In this document: piece by piece, positions 45,778-55,743 of the stretch
How the letters are laid out: each line of letters opens with the position of its first letter
Numbering within the stretch: position 1 is the stretch's first letter
NCBI GenBank assembly: GCA_029974985.1
Contig: JARKQC010000014.1
Span: 1-64,000 of the forward strand
From: Bacteroidota bacterium
GTDB taxonomy: Bacteria; Bacteroidota; Ignavibacteria; Kapaibacteriales; UBA2268
Length of the DNA stretch: 64,000 bases
Reading direction: 5' to 3'
Made by a program: the position numbers and the translations under genes
Notes under the pieces: model-generated
The model's database searches: none
The model's input: the letters and a program-made list of their open reading frames with translations, nothing else
Told to the model about the DNA's origin: nothing

Positions 45778-46641
45778 TTATTTGTTTTGCTCACTTTCAT
45801 TTAATTTTTGGATTTTACCTGCTTCTTTTATTTGGTATTGGCTGAAATAATATAATGAAATAAAAATAATTACAATGCTTAAAAATAAAAATGATAAAGA
45901 TTGTATAATATTAGAAAATATCAGAATAACAAGTAATGTAGTGCTGTCTAATTCTGCAAAGAAAGTGCTATTATCATAAAATATCGTAACTAATATATTT
46001 GGAATTGAAAATATTATGGAAATAAGATAATAAATTATACCAATAAGAAATATATATACGAATGACTGCCACCAATAAGATTTTACAAAATACATACTTC
46101 TTTTAAATGATGTTAATATCGAGGCTTCTTCAAAAACCAATATTACGGGACTTATAGATAAAACAATGAAAAAATAAATACCCGGCAAAATAAAAAATAT
46201 AGACCCAATCAATACAAGAAGAAAAAATACTACATTGAGAAGTAATATACGAGGTAAAAATGCTTTAACCTGTGCAATGACATTTTCAATAGGCACATGA
46301 GCCCCATTATGAATATATTCAGTAATATATCCCAATACAAGAGCGGCAATTACAGAAGCGGCAATCCAAAAAATAGAAATAATTAATGAATATTCTACAA
46401 ATATTTTTTCAAAATATTCTAATCCAAAATTTTCAACTTCATAAGCCAAAATATTCAAACTTAAATACTCAGTTTGAAAAATTCCAGAAATTACACCTAA
46501 TATAAAGAGAAGAGGTATAACTAATATAAGTATAGATTTGAATAAATATTTGAATTCTTGCCTGAAAAATGCCAAAGTAACTTTGAATAATTCTTTTAAA
46601 TTTCGATGTTCATTAAATTTAATATAATCAGTTTTTAACAT
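45778..46641 (-). CDS. Multi-pass membrane protein of unknown function
   Basis: A 287-residue protein with about six hydrophobic helices and a short charged C-terminus (EAGKIQKLNESEQNK). The pattern FILPGIYFFIVLSISPVILVFEEASILTSFKRSMYFVKSYWW is seen in DUF975/GlpM-like and glycerophosphodiesterase-membrane-domain proteins, a broad group of six-helix proteins with no agreed function. It lies 33 bases downstream of the FabL-like pair on the same strand and may share their transcript. Confidence 0.7.
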   Translation of the reverse strand: MLKTDYIKFNEHRNLKELFKVTLAFFRQEFKYLFKSILILVIPLLFILGVISGIFQTEYLSLNILAYEVENFGLEYFEKIFVEYSLIISIFWIAASVIAALVLGYITEYIHNGAHVPIENVIAQVKAFLPRILLLNVVFFLLVLIGSIFFILPGIYFFIVLSISPVILVFEEASILTSFKRSMYFVKSYWWQSFVYIFLIGIIYYLISIIFSIPNILVTIFYDNSTFFAELDSTTLLVILIFSNIIQSLSFLFLSIVIIFISLYYFSQYQIKEAGKIQKLNESEQNK

Positions 46642-46674
46642 CTTTCCTTCTTTTTATAATGTTTACTAAAAAAT

Positions 46675-47493
46675 TTAGGCTTTATAATAATCGGGTAAAT
46701 AAGTGAAAATACTTTGACCACCATCAACATTTATTGTCTGCCCAGTAATCCAATCGGCATCCTCGCTTGTCAGCATAGCAATAGCTTTTGCGGCATCTTC
46801 GGTAATGGTATTACGCTGATGGGGATTAAACTCTCGAGCAAATTTTAACATTTTATCAAAATCGGGAATTTTTGATGAGGCTGGCGTTGCAGTAGCTCCA
46901 GCCAAAATAGCATTTACAGTAATTCCATATTGAGCCATTTCAAAACCTAATTGCCTTATTATACATTCGAGTGCGGCTTTTGCTACAGATACAGGACCGT
47001 ATTTATTTGTTGCAAGTCTCGAGCCATTACTTGTCATAGCAACAATTCTTGTGTGCTTTGCAAATAATTTTGAATGGAATAAATCCTGCGTCCAATATAG
47101 CAAACTATTAGCCATTACATTAAGCGACATTTCAAATTGTTTTTGATTAATTTGAGCATCGCGATTTTCATCAATAAAAGGCCCTAATGCACCGAACGCA
47201 ATGGAGTGCATAAACAAATTAATAAAAGATTTATCTTTTTTTTCTGCAAAAATCTTAACTAATTCATTTATTACATTTTGCCGATTATCATTATCTGCAA
47301 TATTTGTATTAAAAAATATAGCCTCGACTCCCATATCCTCAATTTCTTTTCTTAACTCTTCAGCTTTAATTCTTGTTGAGCCAAGATCGAGATGAGCGCC
47401 ATATATATTAAAACCTCTACGAGCAAGCTCGAGAGCTGTACTTTTTCCAAACCCACTTGAAACACCAAGTATTAGAGCATTTTTTATATTCAT
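46675..47493 (-). CDS. FabL/FabI-like enoyl-ACP reductase, second copy
   Basis: A 272-residue short-chain dehydrogenase. NAD(P)-binding GVSSGFGK lies near residues 10-17, the enoyl-reductase motif HSIAFG near residue 95, and the catalytic pair is spaced Tyr-x6-Lys (KYGPVSVAKAALE), which distinguishes enoyl-ACP reductases of the FabI/FabL group from the Tyr-x3-Lys of ordinary SDRs. The chain closes with TGQTINVDGG. ATG 47493 is chosen over GTG 47502, with AGGTG before it. It would reduce enoyl-ACP in fatty acid elongation, or a related substrate. It follows a paralogue by nine bases. Confidence 0.8.
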   Translation of the reverse strand: MNIKNALILGVSSGFGKSTALELARRGFNIYGAHLDLGSTRIKAEELRKEIEDMGVEAIFFNTNIADNDNRQNVINELVKIFAEKKDKSFINLFMHSIAFGALGPFIDENRDAQINQKQFEMSLNVMANSLLYWTQDLFHSKLFAKHTRIVAMTSNGSRLATNKYGPVSVAKAALECIIRQLGFEMAQYGITVNAILAGATATPASSKIPDFDKMLKFAREFNPHQRNTITEDAAKAIAMLTSEDADWITGQTINVDGGQSIFTYLPDYYKA

Positions 47494-47502
47494 AAGAAGC
47501 AC

Positions 47503-48318
47503 CTATTTATGAGTTTCTATAAAATTTAAAATACTTTCTCCACCATCAACGCCAAGAACTTGCCCTGTAATCCAATAAAACTTTTCATCAGTGAACATAG
47601 CAACTGCTTTTGCAACATCTTCGGGTACAGTATTACGTCCAAAAGGATTATGCTCTTTAGCATGTACGAGCATTTTACTAAACCCAGGTATTTTATTACT
47701 TGCTGGCGTATCTGTAAGCCCAGCTAAAATTGCATTCGCAGTGATTTTGTATGGAGCAAGTTCGATTGCAATTTGTCGAGTATATGCTTCGAGTGCGCAT
47801 TTAGCGGCAGAAATAGCTCCATAATTATTCATAGCACGAGTCGAGCCTATACTAGTTAAGCAAAATATTCTCGAATTTTCAGCAAGTAAGTTATTTACGA
47901 ATAAATCTTGTGTCCAATAAACAAGCGAGTTAGCCATAACGTCCATAGTCATTTCGATTTGTCGCTTGTTTACAGCGTTTTCTGGATTTTTATCAAAAAG
48001 AGGTTTGATAGCACCGAAAGCTAATGAATGTATCAAAACTCTTAAAATACAATTCTCGTTATTATTAAAATAATTTTTTAAATACTCAATAATTTCATTT
48101 CTAACATTATCATCGGCGGCGTTAGCATTAAAAAATTTTGCTTTAATGCCCTTAGATTCAAGTTCAAGTCGAAATTCTTCAGCCTTTTGTTTATTTGAGC
48201 CCATATCTAAATGAGCGCCAATAATATTATAACCCAAGCCTGCTAATTCAATGGCACAAGCTTTTCCAAATCCACTCGAAACTCCAAGTATAAGAGCATA
48301 AAGTTCACGTTTTTGCAT
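47503..48318 (-). CDS. FabL/FabI-like enoyl-ACP reductase, first copy
   Basis: A 271-residue paralogue of the next gene along its whole length, with GVSSGFGK, HSLAFG, Tyr-x6-Lys in NYGAISAAKCALE and ITGQVLGVDGG. The loops and the active-site surroundings differ, so the two copies may have split tasks, such as different chain lengths, or act as a heteromer. Fatty acid genes fabF, fabG and acpP are not next to them. Confidence 0.8.
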   Translation of the reverse strand: MQKRELYALILGVSSGFGKACAIELAGLGYNIIGAHLDMGSNKQKAEEFRLELESKGIKAKFFNANAADDNVRNEIIEYLKNYFNNNENCILRVLIHSLAFGAIKPLFDKNPENAVNKRQIEMTMDVMANSLVYWTQDLFVNNLLAENSRIFCLTSIGSTRAMNNYGAISAAKCALEAYTRQIAIELAPYKITANAILAGLTDTPASNKIPGFSKMLVHAKEHNPFGRNTVPEDVAKAVAMFTDEKFYWITGQVLGVDGGESILNFIETHK

Positions 48319-48461
48319 AATTATTATAAAATAAATTTAACAATTCTTAAATATTATATCAAGTTATTATTATATAGAACATAAAAATATATTTTTATTT
48401 TAATTAAATTTTATTTTTAATTACTTATTATAATTTTTATAGTCTATAATCTTTATAAATA

Positions 48462-48490
48462 AAAAATGCCGAAAAATATTCGGCATAAAA
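48462..48490 (-). terminator. Terminator after ssb
   Basis: ATGCCGAA (48466-48473) pairs perfectly with TTCGGCAT (48479-48486). On the minus strand, in the direction of ssb, a T run follows. Confidence 0.85.
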
Positions 48491-48508
48491 ATATATTTTT
48501 AATTTTTA

Positions 48509-48982
48509 TTAAAATGGTACTTCGTCGTCGTCAATTTGACTTGAATAATCGTTATCTTCGGGTAAGTCGTAATTTTTTGTTGTAGTATTTTCATTACGAA
48601 TTTGTGAATATGGACTATGAGAAGAACCCAAGCCCGATGTACTTTCAACTTTATCTATCAATACCATTTCACGAGCCAAGACCTCAGTTACATATCTTGT
48701 AACACCGTCTTTTCCTTCGTAAGAACGATGTTTAAGACTACCTTCGATATATACCTTACTACCTTTTTTTAAAAATTTTGCGGCATTGTCTGCAAGGCGG
48801 TCCCACATTACGACATTATGCCAATCTGTAATATCTTTCCACTCATTAGTAGCTTTATCTAAATAAGATTCAGATGTTGCAAGACTAAAACTACATACTG
48901 ATTTACCTTGTGGTGTAGAGCGTAAATCGGGGTCTTTACCTAAATTTCCAACTAAAATCACTTTATTAACACTGCGTGCCAT
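48509..48982 (-). CDS. ssb: Single-stranded DNA-binding protein
   Basis: A 157-residue protein with an OB fold at residues 1-108 (NKVILVGNLGKDPDLRSTPQGKSVCSFSLAT, KGSKVYIEGSLKHRSYEGKDG) and a disordered tail ending in the acidic tip DDDEVPF, which recruits repair and replication proteins. It binds ssDNA as a tetramer. Transcribed alone, with its own terminator. Confidence 0.95.
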   Translation of the reverse strand: MARSVNKVILVGNLGKDPDLRSTPQGKSVCSFSLATSESYLDKATNEWKDITDWHNVVMWDRLADNAAKFLKKGSKVYIEGSLKHRSYEGKDGVTRYVTEVLAREMVLIDKVESTSGLGSSHSPYSQIRNENTTTKNYDLPEDNDYSSQIDDDEVPF

Positions 48983-49037
48983 TTTTTCTCCAAATTTTGT
49001 TTAATTTATTATGCAAAATAATAAAAAAATATATATA

Positions 49038-49838
49038 TTAAAAATAAATTATTTGGAATCCTATTCCATCATAATTATCTTTTTCTTTATAAAACATACC
49101 ATGAACACTTGAGCCAAAATACTTATAATATCCTAAAAATATTCCAAATTCTTTATACAATTTGATATTAAAACCAAGTTGAGAGGCAATATTGACTATA
49201 TCAGACTCTCCTTTGCGTAAATCAAGCCCACCAGAAATTGCAATTTCTTTAATAATATTTTTAGAAAAATCAACTCCAATATATGGAATAAAAGTATTTA
49301 CATCAATAGGTAAAGTATGGTAAACATAGATAAAACCAGTATAAATTCTATAATCCAAAAGCTCGCTTTGCTTATTTAACGCCAGAGATAAATCAATAAA
49401 CTCACGGCTATAAGAAAACGGAGATTTCAAAAATTTTCCAGCAATTGAATATCCATCAACTAAATGCGATGAAATATGTGCTAATCTTAATCTTGATGAA
49501 AAATCTTGTTCAAATAATTTAAAGTTTGCAGCACTATTAATCCCAAAATAATAATCTGATGTCTCAACGGGAAATTTAAAATTTGTTTCGGAGCGTAATC
49601 GAGTGTATGTAAAAAAATCTCCACCTATACTATAGGTCAATTCATTAGACAATTTATTACGAAATAAATCAAACGATGAACCAATATCGAGTCTTAAATT
49701 ATCTTGCGTAAGATTAATTACACTGCCAATTCTTGGCTCGAACACCGAAGCGGTATATGGTTTAAATAATAAAACATTATCATTAGCAAACAAATTTACT
49801 GATAATAATATAAATATAAAAATATATCTAAAATTCAC
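49038..49838 (-). CDS. DUF1207-like outer-membrane protein
   Basis: A roughly 266-residue protein. The start is most likely GTG 49838, where AAGGG precedes it and a clean signal peptide (NFRYIFIFILLSVNLFA) begins; the longer frame to 49910 overlaps lpxA and lacks a signal. The mature part is strand-rich with the segment LRLAHISSHLVDGYS, which fits DUF1207 (RxxHxSSHLGDE pattern). DUF1207 proteins are predicted barrels of unknown function. It directly follows lpxA and may be co-transcribed. Confidence 0.7.
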   Translation of the reverse strand: MNFRYIFIFILLSVNLFANDNVLLFKPYTASVFEPRIGSVINLTQDNLRLDIGSSFDLFRNKLSNELTYSIGGDFFTYTRLRSETNFKFPVETSDYYFGINSAANFKLFEQDFSSRLRLAHISSHLVDGYSIAGKFLKSPFSYSREFIDLSLALNKQSELLDYRIYTGFIYVYHTLPIDVNTFIPYIGVDFSKNIIKEIAISGGLDLRKGESDIVNIASQLGFNIKLYKEFGIFLGYYKYFGSSVHGMFYKEKDNYDGIGFQIIYF

Positions 49839-49869
49839 TTTTCCCTTGCCTAAAATATCTATTATTGAT

Positions 49870-50646
49870 TTATCTATGAATTCCTCTGACTGAGTTTTCG
49901 ATAAAATCAATACAATATTTTACATCTTCTGAGATATTTTCACGTTCTAAAAACTTATTAATACCATCGCGATTATTAAAGCCCGAGAATAAAATTGTGT
50001 CGTAGAATTGTTCGATTTCTTGGATAATAGAATTTTCAAATCCTCTTCTTCTTAAGCCAACTTTATTAATACCTTCGACTTGTGCGGGCTTTCTATCAAC
50101 TAATGTAAATGGTGCAACATCTTTAACGACTTTACAGTCAGCACCAACCATAGAATGCTTTCCAACGCGGCAAAATTGATGTATTTTAGAAGCTCCACCC
50201 AATACGACCCAATCTTCGATTGTAACGTGTCCAGCAAGTTGAGTAACATTAGAAATAATAACATTATCTCCAACGCGGCAATCATGAGCAACGTGGCAAT
50301 AAGTCATTATCAAGCTATTTTTACCAACAATAGTAGCACCCGTTTCTTTTGTTCCTCGATTTATTGTTGCGTATTCTCTAACAATAGTATTATCACCAAT
50401 AATTGTTTGAGTGGGCTCGCCTTCGAATTTTAAGTCTTGCGGCTCGGTACTTATAATCGCACCTGCAAAAACTTTTACATTATTACCAATTCTCGAACCA
50501 TTTGCAATAATCACATTTGAGCGAATCTCGCAGTTATCTCCAATAATAACATCATCTTCAATTATTGAATAAGGTCCGATTTTTAAATTATTTCCAATTT
50601 GTGCCTTATTTGATACAATGGCAGTATTATGAATTAATTGAGACAT
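49870..50646 (-). CDS. lpxA: UDP-N-acetylglucosamine acyltransferase LpxA
   Basis: A 258-residue enzyme for the first step of lipid A synthesis. It has the hexapeptide-repeat beta-helix (IGNNLKIGPYSIIEDDVIIGDNCEI) with the catalytic His in MTYCHVAHDCRVG near residue 125 and a C-terminal helical domain (ENSIIQEIEQFYDTILFSGFNNRDGI). It begins two bases after the lpxC-fabZ stop, as is usual in the FCB group. Confidence 0.95.
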   Translation of the reverse strand: MSQLIHNTAIVSNKAQIGNNLKIGPYSIIEDDVIIGDNCEIRSNVIIANGSRIGNNVKVFAGAIISTEPQDLKFEGEPTQTIIGDNTIVREYATINRGTKETGATIVGKNSLIMTYCHVAHDCRVGDNVIISNVTQLAGHVTIEDWVVLGGASKIHQFCRVGKHSMVGADCKVVKDVAPFTLVDRKPAQVEGINKVGLRRRGFENSIIQEIEQFYDTILFSGFNNRDGINKFLERENISEDVKYCIDFIENSVRGIHR

Positions 50647-50648
50647 TT

Positions 50649-52043
50649 TTACCTTTCTACTATTGCGGCTTGAAATTCTGATTCAGCAACTATATTACCA
50701 TCTACGTAAGCTATACCATCAAAAAAGTATGTATTAAATTTTTTAGATATAAGTTTTACTTCCATTACTAATTGGTCGCCCGGTGTTACTGGTTTTCTAA
50801 ATTTAGCATTTTTAATTCCCATAAAAAATGCTAACTGACCAGAAATATCGGGAATTTTATAAAATAGTATTAATCCACCAGCCTGAGCTAATGCTTCGAG
50901 TATTAAAACACCCGGCATAACGGGTTTACTTGGAAAATGTCCGTTAAAAAACGGTTCATTTATAGTTACATTTTTATAAGCAATGATTGTATCATTGTCA
51001 TCATCAAAAGAGCTTACCCTATCAATCAATAAAAATGGATAACGGTGCGGCATAATATCAAGAATCTGATAAATATCCATCAAAACAATTTTATTTTTTT
51101 GTGGATATAATTTTTCTTCCTTCTTTTTTTCGAGATATAAACTACGAATTTTCTTACCAAATTCGATATTACTTGCATGACCCGGCCGTGCCGCAAGTAT
51201 TTGTGCTTTTAAGGGTACGCCAATAAGTGCTAAATCGCCAATCATATCGAGTAGTTTATGCCTCGCAGGTTCGTTTTTATATCTTAAAATTTCACCATTT
51301 AAAATGCCATTATCTCCGCGTTTTGGTGGTTTTTCTAATTTGAAAACATCTTGTAGCATCAATAAATCTTTATCAGATATTTCCGTATCATTTATGACTA
51401 TTGCACTATCAAGACTACCACCTTTGATAAGACCTTGTTTATAAAGCGTCATTACTTCTGTCAAAAAACAAAATGTACGAGCAGGTGCAAACTCACTAAT
51501 AAATTCTTTTTCAAAATCAAAAAGTCCAGTATGTTGACTTCCTAATGCAGGATTAAAATAATCAATCATCACAGTGAGACGATATTCGGGATTAGGCAAT
51601 GCAACAATATCTACGAATTTTTCATCATTTGTATATCTTACAGTTTCACTAATTTCAAAATATTCTCTTTCTTCGTCTAATTCTGTAATACCAGCTTCGA
51701 GAAGAGCCTCTACATAAGCTATCGAACTACCATCAACAACAGGTGGCTCGTTTGCAGATAATTCGATACGACAATTATCAATTCTTAATCCCGCAAGTGC
51801 AGCTAAAACGTGTTCAACTGTGTGTACCCTAACATCACCAATTCCGAGTGTAGTTCCTCTTGATAAATCAACTACATATTCTAATAATGCGGGTATTTCA
51901 ATAGGTTTTTCTAAATCTGTTCTAACAAAAACATATCCATAATTAGCTGGTGCAGGTTTGAATGTTATTGTTGATGGATTGCCAGTATGTAATCCGATTC
52001 CAGAAAATGAAACCGTTTTAGCTATAGTTCGTTGTTTTTCCAT
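50649..52043 (-). CDS. lpxC/fabZ: LpxC-FabZ fusion: UDP-3-O-acyl-GlcNAc deacetylase and 3-hydroxyacyl-ACP dehydratase
   Basis: A 464-residue bifunctional enzyme for lipid A and fatty acid synthesis. The LpxC part (residues 1-300) has zinc ligands in TVEHVLAAL and in HKLLDMIGD. The FabZ part (about 325-464) has the catalytic His and Glu in NGHFPSKPVMPGVLILEALAQAGG. The fusion is known in Bacteroidetes/Chlorobi and relatives, so it is a lineage marker rather than an oddity. Followed by lpxA after two bases. A TATTTTTG element lies about 55 bases upstream. Confidence 0.95.
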   Translation of the reverse strand: MEKQRTIAKTVSFSGIGLHTGNPSTITFKPAPANYGYVFVRTDLEKPIEIPALLEYVVDLSRGTTLGIGDVRVHTVEHVLAALAGLRIDNCRIELSANEPPVVDGSSIAYVEALLEAGITELDEEREYFEISETVRYTNDEKFVDIVALPNPEYRLTVMIDYFNPALGSQHTGLFDFEKEFISEFAPARTFCFLTEVMTLYKQGLIKGGSLDSAIVINDTEISDKDLLMLQDVFKLEKPPKRGDNGILNGEILRYKNEPARHKLLDMIGDLALIGVPLKAQILAARPGHASNIEFGKKIRSLYLEKKKEEKLYPQKNKIVLMDIYQILDIMPHRYPFLLIDRVSSFDDDNDTIIAYKNVTINEPFFNGHFPSKPVMPGVLILEALAQAGGLILFYKIPDISGQLAFFMGIKNAKFRKPVTPGDQLVMEVKLISKKFNTYFFDGIAYVDGNIVAESEFQAAIVER

Positions 52044-52096
52044 TTATTACAATTTGTGAATTACTAATTAATTAAATTAATAAAAGATATAAATTA

Positions 52097-52104
52097 CAAA
52101 AATA
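52097..52104 (-). promoter_or_regulatory. TAnnTTTG -7 element candidate before lpxC-fabZ
   Basis: TATTTTTG on the minus strand, about 54 bases before the lpxC ATG. It matches those found before nuoL and the RNase G gene. A -33 element is not evident. Confidence 0.4.
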
Positions 52105-52209
52105 CGAAAAAAAATACTTTATTTTGTTATAGTTTTTTGATTTATTAGTTTTAACTATAAATAATTGTAAAAATATACATATAATAATATAATAGATTAT
52201 TATTTATCA

Positions 52210-55200
52210 CTAATCATTTGCTTGATATTTAAACTGTGCTTCACTACTCATTAATATAAAATAACCTTGGCAAGGCAACATATTCCCTATTCCGTTAATA
52301 TTAAATTGAGGTATATAAGATTGTCCTAATATATTTTTCACAAGGTTAACTTTGTTTTGGCTAACAATACTTGATAAAGCAGTAACAATACTTTGCTCAG
52401 AATTGCGAAAATATGGCAACATATTCCAACCGCTTGATAAACTTATTGTTGTTTCTTCGGGTTTAATAAAATCGCCTATAATTTCTAATATAGTATTTGA
52501 ATTTGCAAAAACTTGATATGCTTGAGTAATATCCCAATTCCCTATCCCATTAATATTGAATTGAGGTATATACGATGAACCTGTAATTGATTTTACTAAA
52601 TTAATCTTCGACTTAATTGGTTTAAAAATCGAATCCATTAAGGCGTATTTTGGCAAATTATAACTCGAAATCATATTCCAACCATTTGCTAAATTAATTC
52701 TAAGAGTATCATAAATTATTGGTAATTGCGATATAACTGAATAAGCTCCGTTTGTAAAGGAATTCGGCCCCTCAGAATATCTTACTTCGCTTAATACTTC
52801 TTCTGCTTTTAATACATCCCAAACTACAATACTATATTTTTCACTATTATAAAATCCGTCTTTCATAGGTGTCGAAACATCATCGCCCCATACAGTAATT
52901 TCCAAATCATTTCCCGTCCAATAAGACATTCCAGCGCAATATAAATTTGAATTTCGTGTATAGAACACTCCAACGGCATCGCCTTTAGCTAAATTTCTAT
53001 TATTTACTTTCGGATTTATTGATTTTGGAATTTTAACAATGGAACTCGTTCCCGTACTATCTCGGAATACCCAATTGGGCTTATCAAGAGTAAATCCAGC
53101 TATTGCACAAAAACTATTCAAATCAACACTGTTATCATTTGTTAAAGTTTTTGAGCCGATTTTAAAATTCGATATATATTTAGCACTAATTACAGCATTC
53201 ATATCCTCATCAATAGCAATAGAATTAAACTCAGAATATCCGTTTGATTCATCACTTAATACCCAAAGAATATTGCCATTTTTGTTAAAAGCTGAAATAA
53301 AGGCATTTCCATTTACATTATTTCCATTGAATTTTTTGCCATAATAAGTAAAAGTACTTGCAACATTTCCGAGTATTTGAATTGTATTATTAATAATCGC
53401 TAAATCACTTACAAAATCATTTCCTAATCCGCCAAAACTTTTAGTCCATTTCCAATTCCCATCTGAATCAATTTTTGATAGGAAAATATCGCTTCCACCA
53501 TTACTTAAACAATATTGGTCGTCAAACAAGCATAAACCTTTAAAATTCCCTGCTAAATAAATATTATTCTGCTCATCAACATCAATTCCAATACCGGACT
53601 CTTGTGGATTAGCAGTTCCAGCACTTCTTGCCCAAAGCCAATCGCCATCAGAGTTCATTTTAGCTACAAAAATATCTTCACCACCTTTTGAGGCAACACT
53701 ATTCGTACCAAAATAACAAGTACCTTCGAATGCACCAGTTATAATTATATTGTTATTATTGTCAAATTTTAAATTTTTTATATAATCAAATTGCGTACTT
53801 CCGCAACTTGAAGCCCATAAAAAATTACCGTCTAAATCAAGTTTTGTAACAAATATATCTTCGTTACCTTTGGTATTAAGCTGCTTTGTACCAAAAAATA
53901 TTTTTTTAGAATATACTCCCGTTACTACGATTTCCTCATTTTTAAATGCAATTTTTTGTCCTAAATCATTTTCTTCTGTACCTGCAACTTTTACCCATTC
54001 GGGATATAAATTTTGATTTAACTTCATAATAAAAATGTCAGCTAATCCATTCGGTGCATATATTGTATTTGAAATTTTAATAGTATCATCAAAATATCCT
54101 GTTAAGTAAATATTGCCGAACGTGTCAACGGCTATTGAATTACATCTATCATCGCCCAAACCACCGAAAGAAACTGCTTTTAACCAATTGTTTTCTTTTG
54201 ATAAAACGGCAATAAAAATATCATTGCTCGATTTGGATTTCAATGTGTCATTTGCAAACTTTACTGTTCCATTAAAATATCCTGCTATAATAATGTTACC
54301 AAGTGAATCTACTGCGGCTTGCTGAACACTAATTATTCCTGTAATTCCACCATTTGATAAATGCCAAGACCACTCACCAGTAGTACTAATCTGAGCAAGT
54401 AAAATATCTAAATCACCTTTTGAATATAGAGTATCTATATTTGAAATTGCGTCTTTATAAAATGAGCCGCTTATTGTAGCAACTCCATTACTTGTAACTG
54501 TTATGCCAAGGCCATCAACTTGCGAAGTACCATTTATCATTTTTGCCCAAGACCAATTTCCACTTTGATTTAATTTAACAATAAATAGATTTCTATCTAA
54601 AAGCGAGTTTAACTCAATATTTCCAAATTTTATATCTTCGTTAAATGTTCCAGTAACATAAATGAATCCCGAATTATCAATAGCTATTGCATTGGCTTCG
54701 TCGTCAGAATTGCCCGAAGCAGATTTTGCCCAAAGCCAATCTCCATTTTTATCAATTTTAGCAATAAATATATCACGACTATTTCCAGCAGGTAAATTTA
54801 TTGAGCCAAAGCTTATTGCATTTGTATAATATCCCGTAATTACAGAATTTCCATTTTTATCAATTGCAATACCACGCGATTCATCATTACCATTAGAACC
54901 CGCAGATTTTGCCCAAAGCCAATTTCCATTAAAATCAATTTTAGCAATAAATATATCGCGAGCTCCATTAGCATTTAAAGTGGTATTGCCAAAAACTGAA
55001 TTACCAGAATAAAATCCCGTAATCGCAATAAATGAATTATTAGCATTATATCTAATTCCAACTGATTCTTCTGTTAATGAACCTCCCGCTTTTATAGCCC
55101 AAACCCAATTACCAGAGGAATTTAATTTCGCTACAAAGATATCTCGATAACCCGAAGAGGTCAATGTCGTTGTGCCAAAAGTAATATTCGATTCGAAACT

Positions 55201-55743
55201 TCCTGTTACATATACATTATTTGAATTATCACATATAATTGAATTTCCACGATTAAAACCAGTGCCAACTCCGGATTTTGCCCAAAGCCAGTCGCCCGTA
55301 TTACTTAATTTTGCTATAAAAACTTCAGTATTTCCCGAAGAATTTAAAGAAATATTACCAAAATCGCAAGTTCCAAAAAAATATCCCGTAATATATATAT
55401 TGCCATTGTTATCACAAGTTATATCTTTTCCATAGTCAGCAAGATTTCCACCAGCACTACGCGCCCATTCCCAATAACCATCTTTGTTGATTTTTGCAAC
55501 AAAAATATCTTTTCCACCTTTTGAGATTAGAGTAGTTTCACCGAAACTAATTTCACCTTCGAAATAACCAGTGTGATATAAATTCCCCGATGCGTCTTCG
55601 CAAATACCAAAGGATTGGTCTTGGCTGGAAAACCCCGTTCCATCTTTTATCAATTCGGGCTTATAAATATCAACAATTTTTTGCGAATATGCTGAACTTG
55701 TAAAAAGAAGTATTATACTAATAATAATAAAAATATATTTCAT
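52210..55743 (-). CDS. Large secreted SBBP-repeat protein
   Basis: An approximately 1,177-residue exported protein. ATG 55743 starts a clear signal peptide (MKYIFIIISIILLFTSSAYS); the longer frame adds 16 residues before it. The main body holds about 15 to 17 SBBP-type repeats of about 50 residues, each with a pattern like GNIYITGYFFGTCDFG, DIFVAKLNSSGNWVWAK and AGG. The last ~150 residues contain two copies of a distinct module (LANGWNMISSYNLP and LSSGWNMLPYF), each closing with the same SYIPQFNINGIGN motif. No T9SS type A or B sorting domain is visible. Probably a surface or extracellular beta-propeller-like protein of unknown role. Confidence 0.8.
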   Translation of the reverse strand: MKYIFIIISIILLFTSSAYSQKIVDIYKPELIKDGTGFSSQDQSFGICEDASGNLYHTGYFEGEISFGETTLISKGGKDIFVAKINKDGYWEWARSAGGNLADYGKDITCDNNGNIYITGYFFGTCDFGNISLNSSGNTEVFIAKLSNTGDWLWAKSGVGTGFNRGNSIICDNSNNVYVTGSFESNITFGTTTLTSSGYRDIFVAKLNSSGNWVWAIKAGGSLTEESVGIRYNANNSFIAITGFYSGNSVFGNTTLNANGARDIFIAKIDFNGNWLWAKSAGSNGNDESRGIAIDKNGNSVITGYYTNAISFGSINLPAGNSRDIFIAKIDKNGDWLWAKSASGNSDDEANAIAIDNSGFIYVTGTFNEDIKFGNIELNSLLDRNLFIVKLNQSGNWSWAKMINGTSQVDGLGITVTSNGVATISGSFYKDAISNIDTLYSKGDLDILLAQISTTGEWSWHLSNGGITGIISVQQAAVDSLGNIIIAGYFNGTVKFANDTLKSKSSNDIFIAVLSKENNWLKAVSFGGLGDDRCNSIAVDTFGNIYLTGYFDDTIKISNTIYAPNGLADIFIMKLNQNLYPEWVKVAGTEENDLGQKIAFKNEEIVVTGVYSKKIFFGTKQLNTKGNEDIFVTKLDLDGNFLWASSCGSTQFDYIKNLKFDNNNNIIITGAFEGTCYFGTNSVASKGGEDIFVAKMNSDGDWLWARSAGTANPQESGIGIDVDEQNNIYLAGNFKGLCLFDDQYCLSNGGSDIFLSKIDSDGNWKWTKSFGGLGNDFVSDLAIINNTIQILGNVASTFTYYGKKFNGNNVNGNAFISAFNKNGNILWVLSDESNGYSEFNSIAIDEDMNAVISAKYISNFKIGSKTLTNDNSVDLNSFCAIAGFTLDKPNWVFRDSTGTSSIVKIPKSINPKVNNRNLAKGDAVGVFYTRNSNLYCAGMSYWTGNDLEITVWGDDVSTPMKDGFYNSEKYSIVVWDVLKAEEVLSEVRYSEGPNSFTNGAYSVISQLPIIYDTLRINLANGWNMISSYNLPKYALMDSIFKPIKSKINLVKSITGSSYIPQFNINGIGNWDITQAYQVFANSNTILEIIGDFIKPEETTISLSSGWNMLPYFRNSEQSIVTALSSIVSQNKVNLVKNILGQSYIPQFNINGIGNMLPCQGYFILMSSEAQFKYQAND

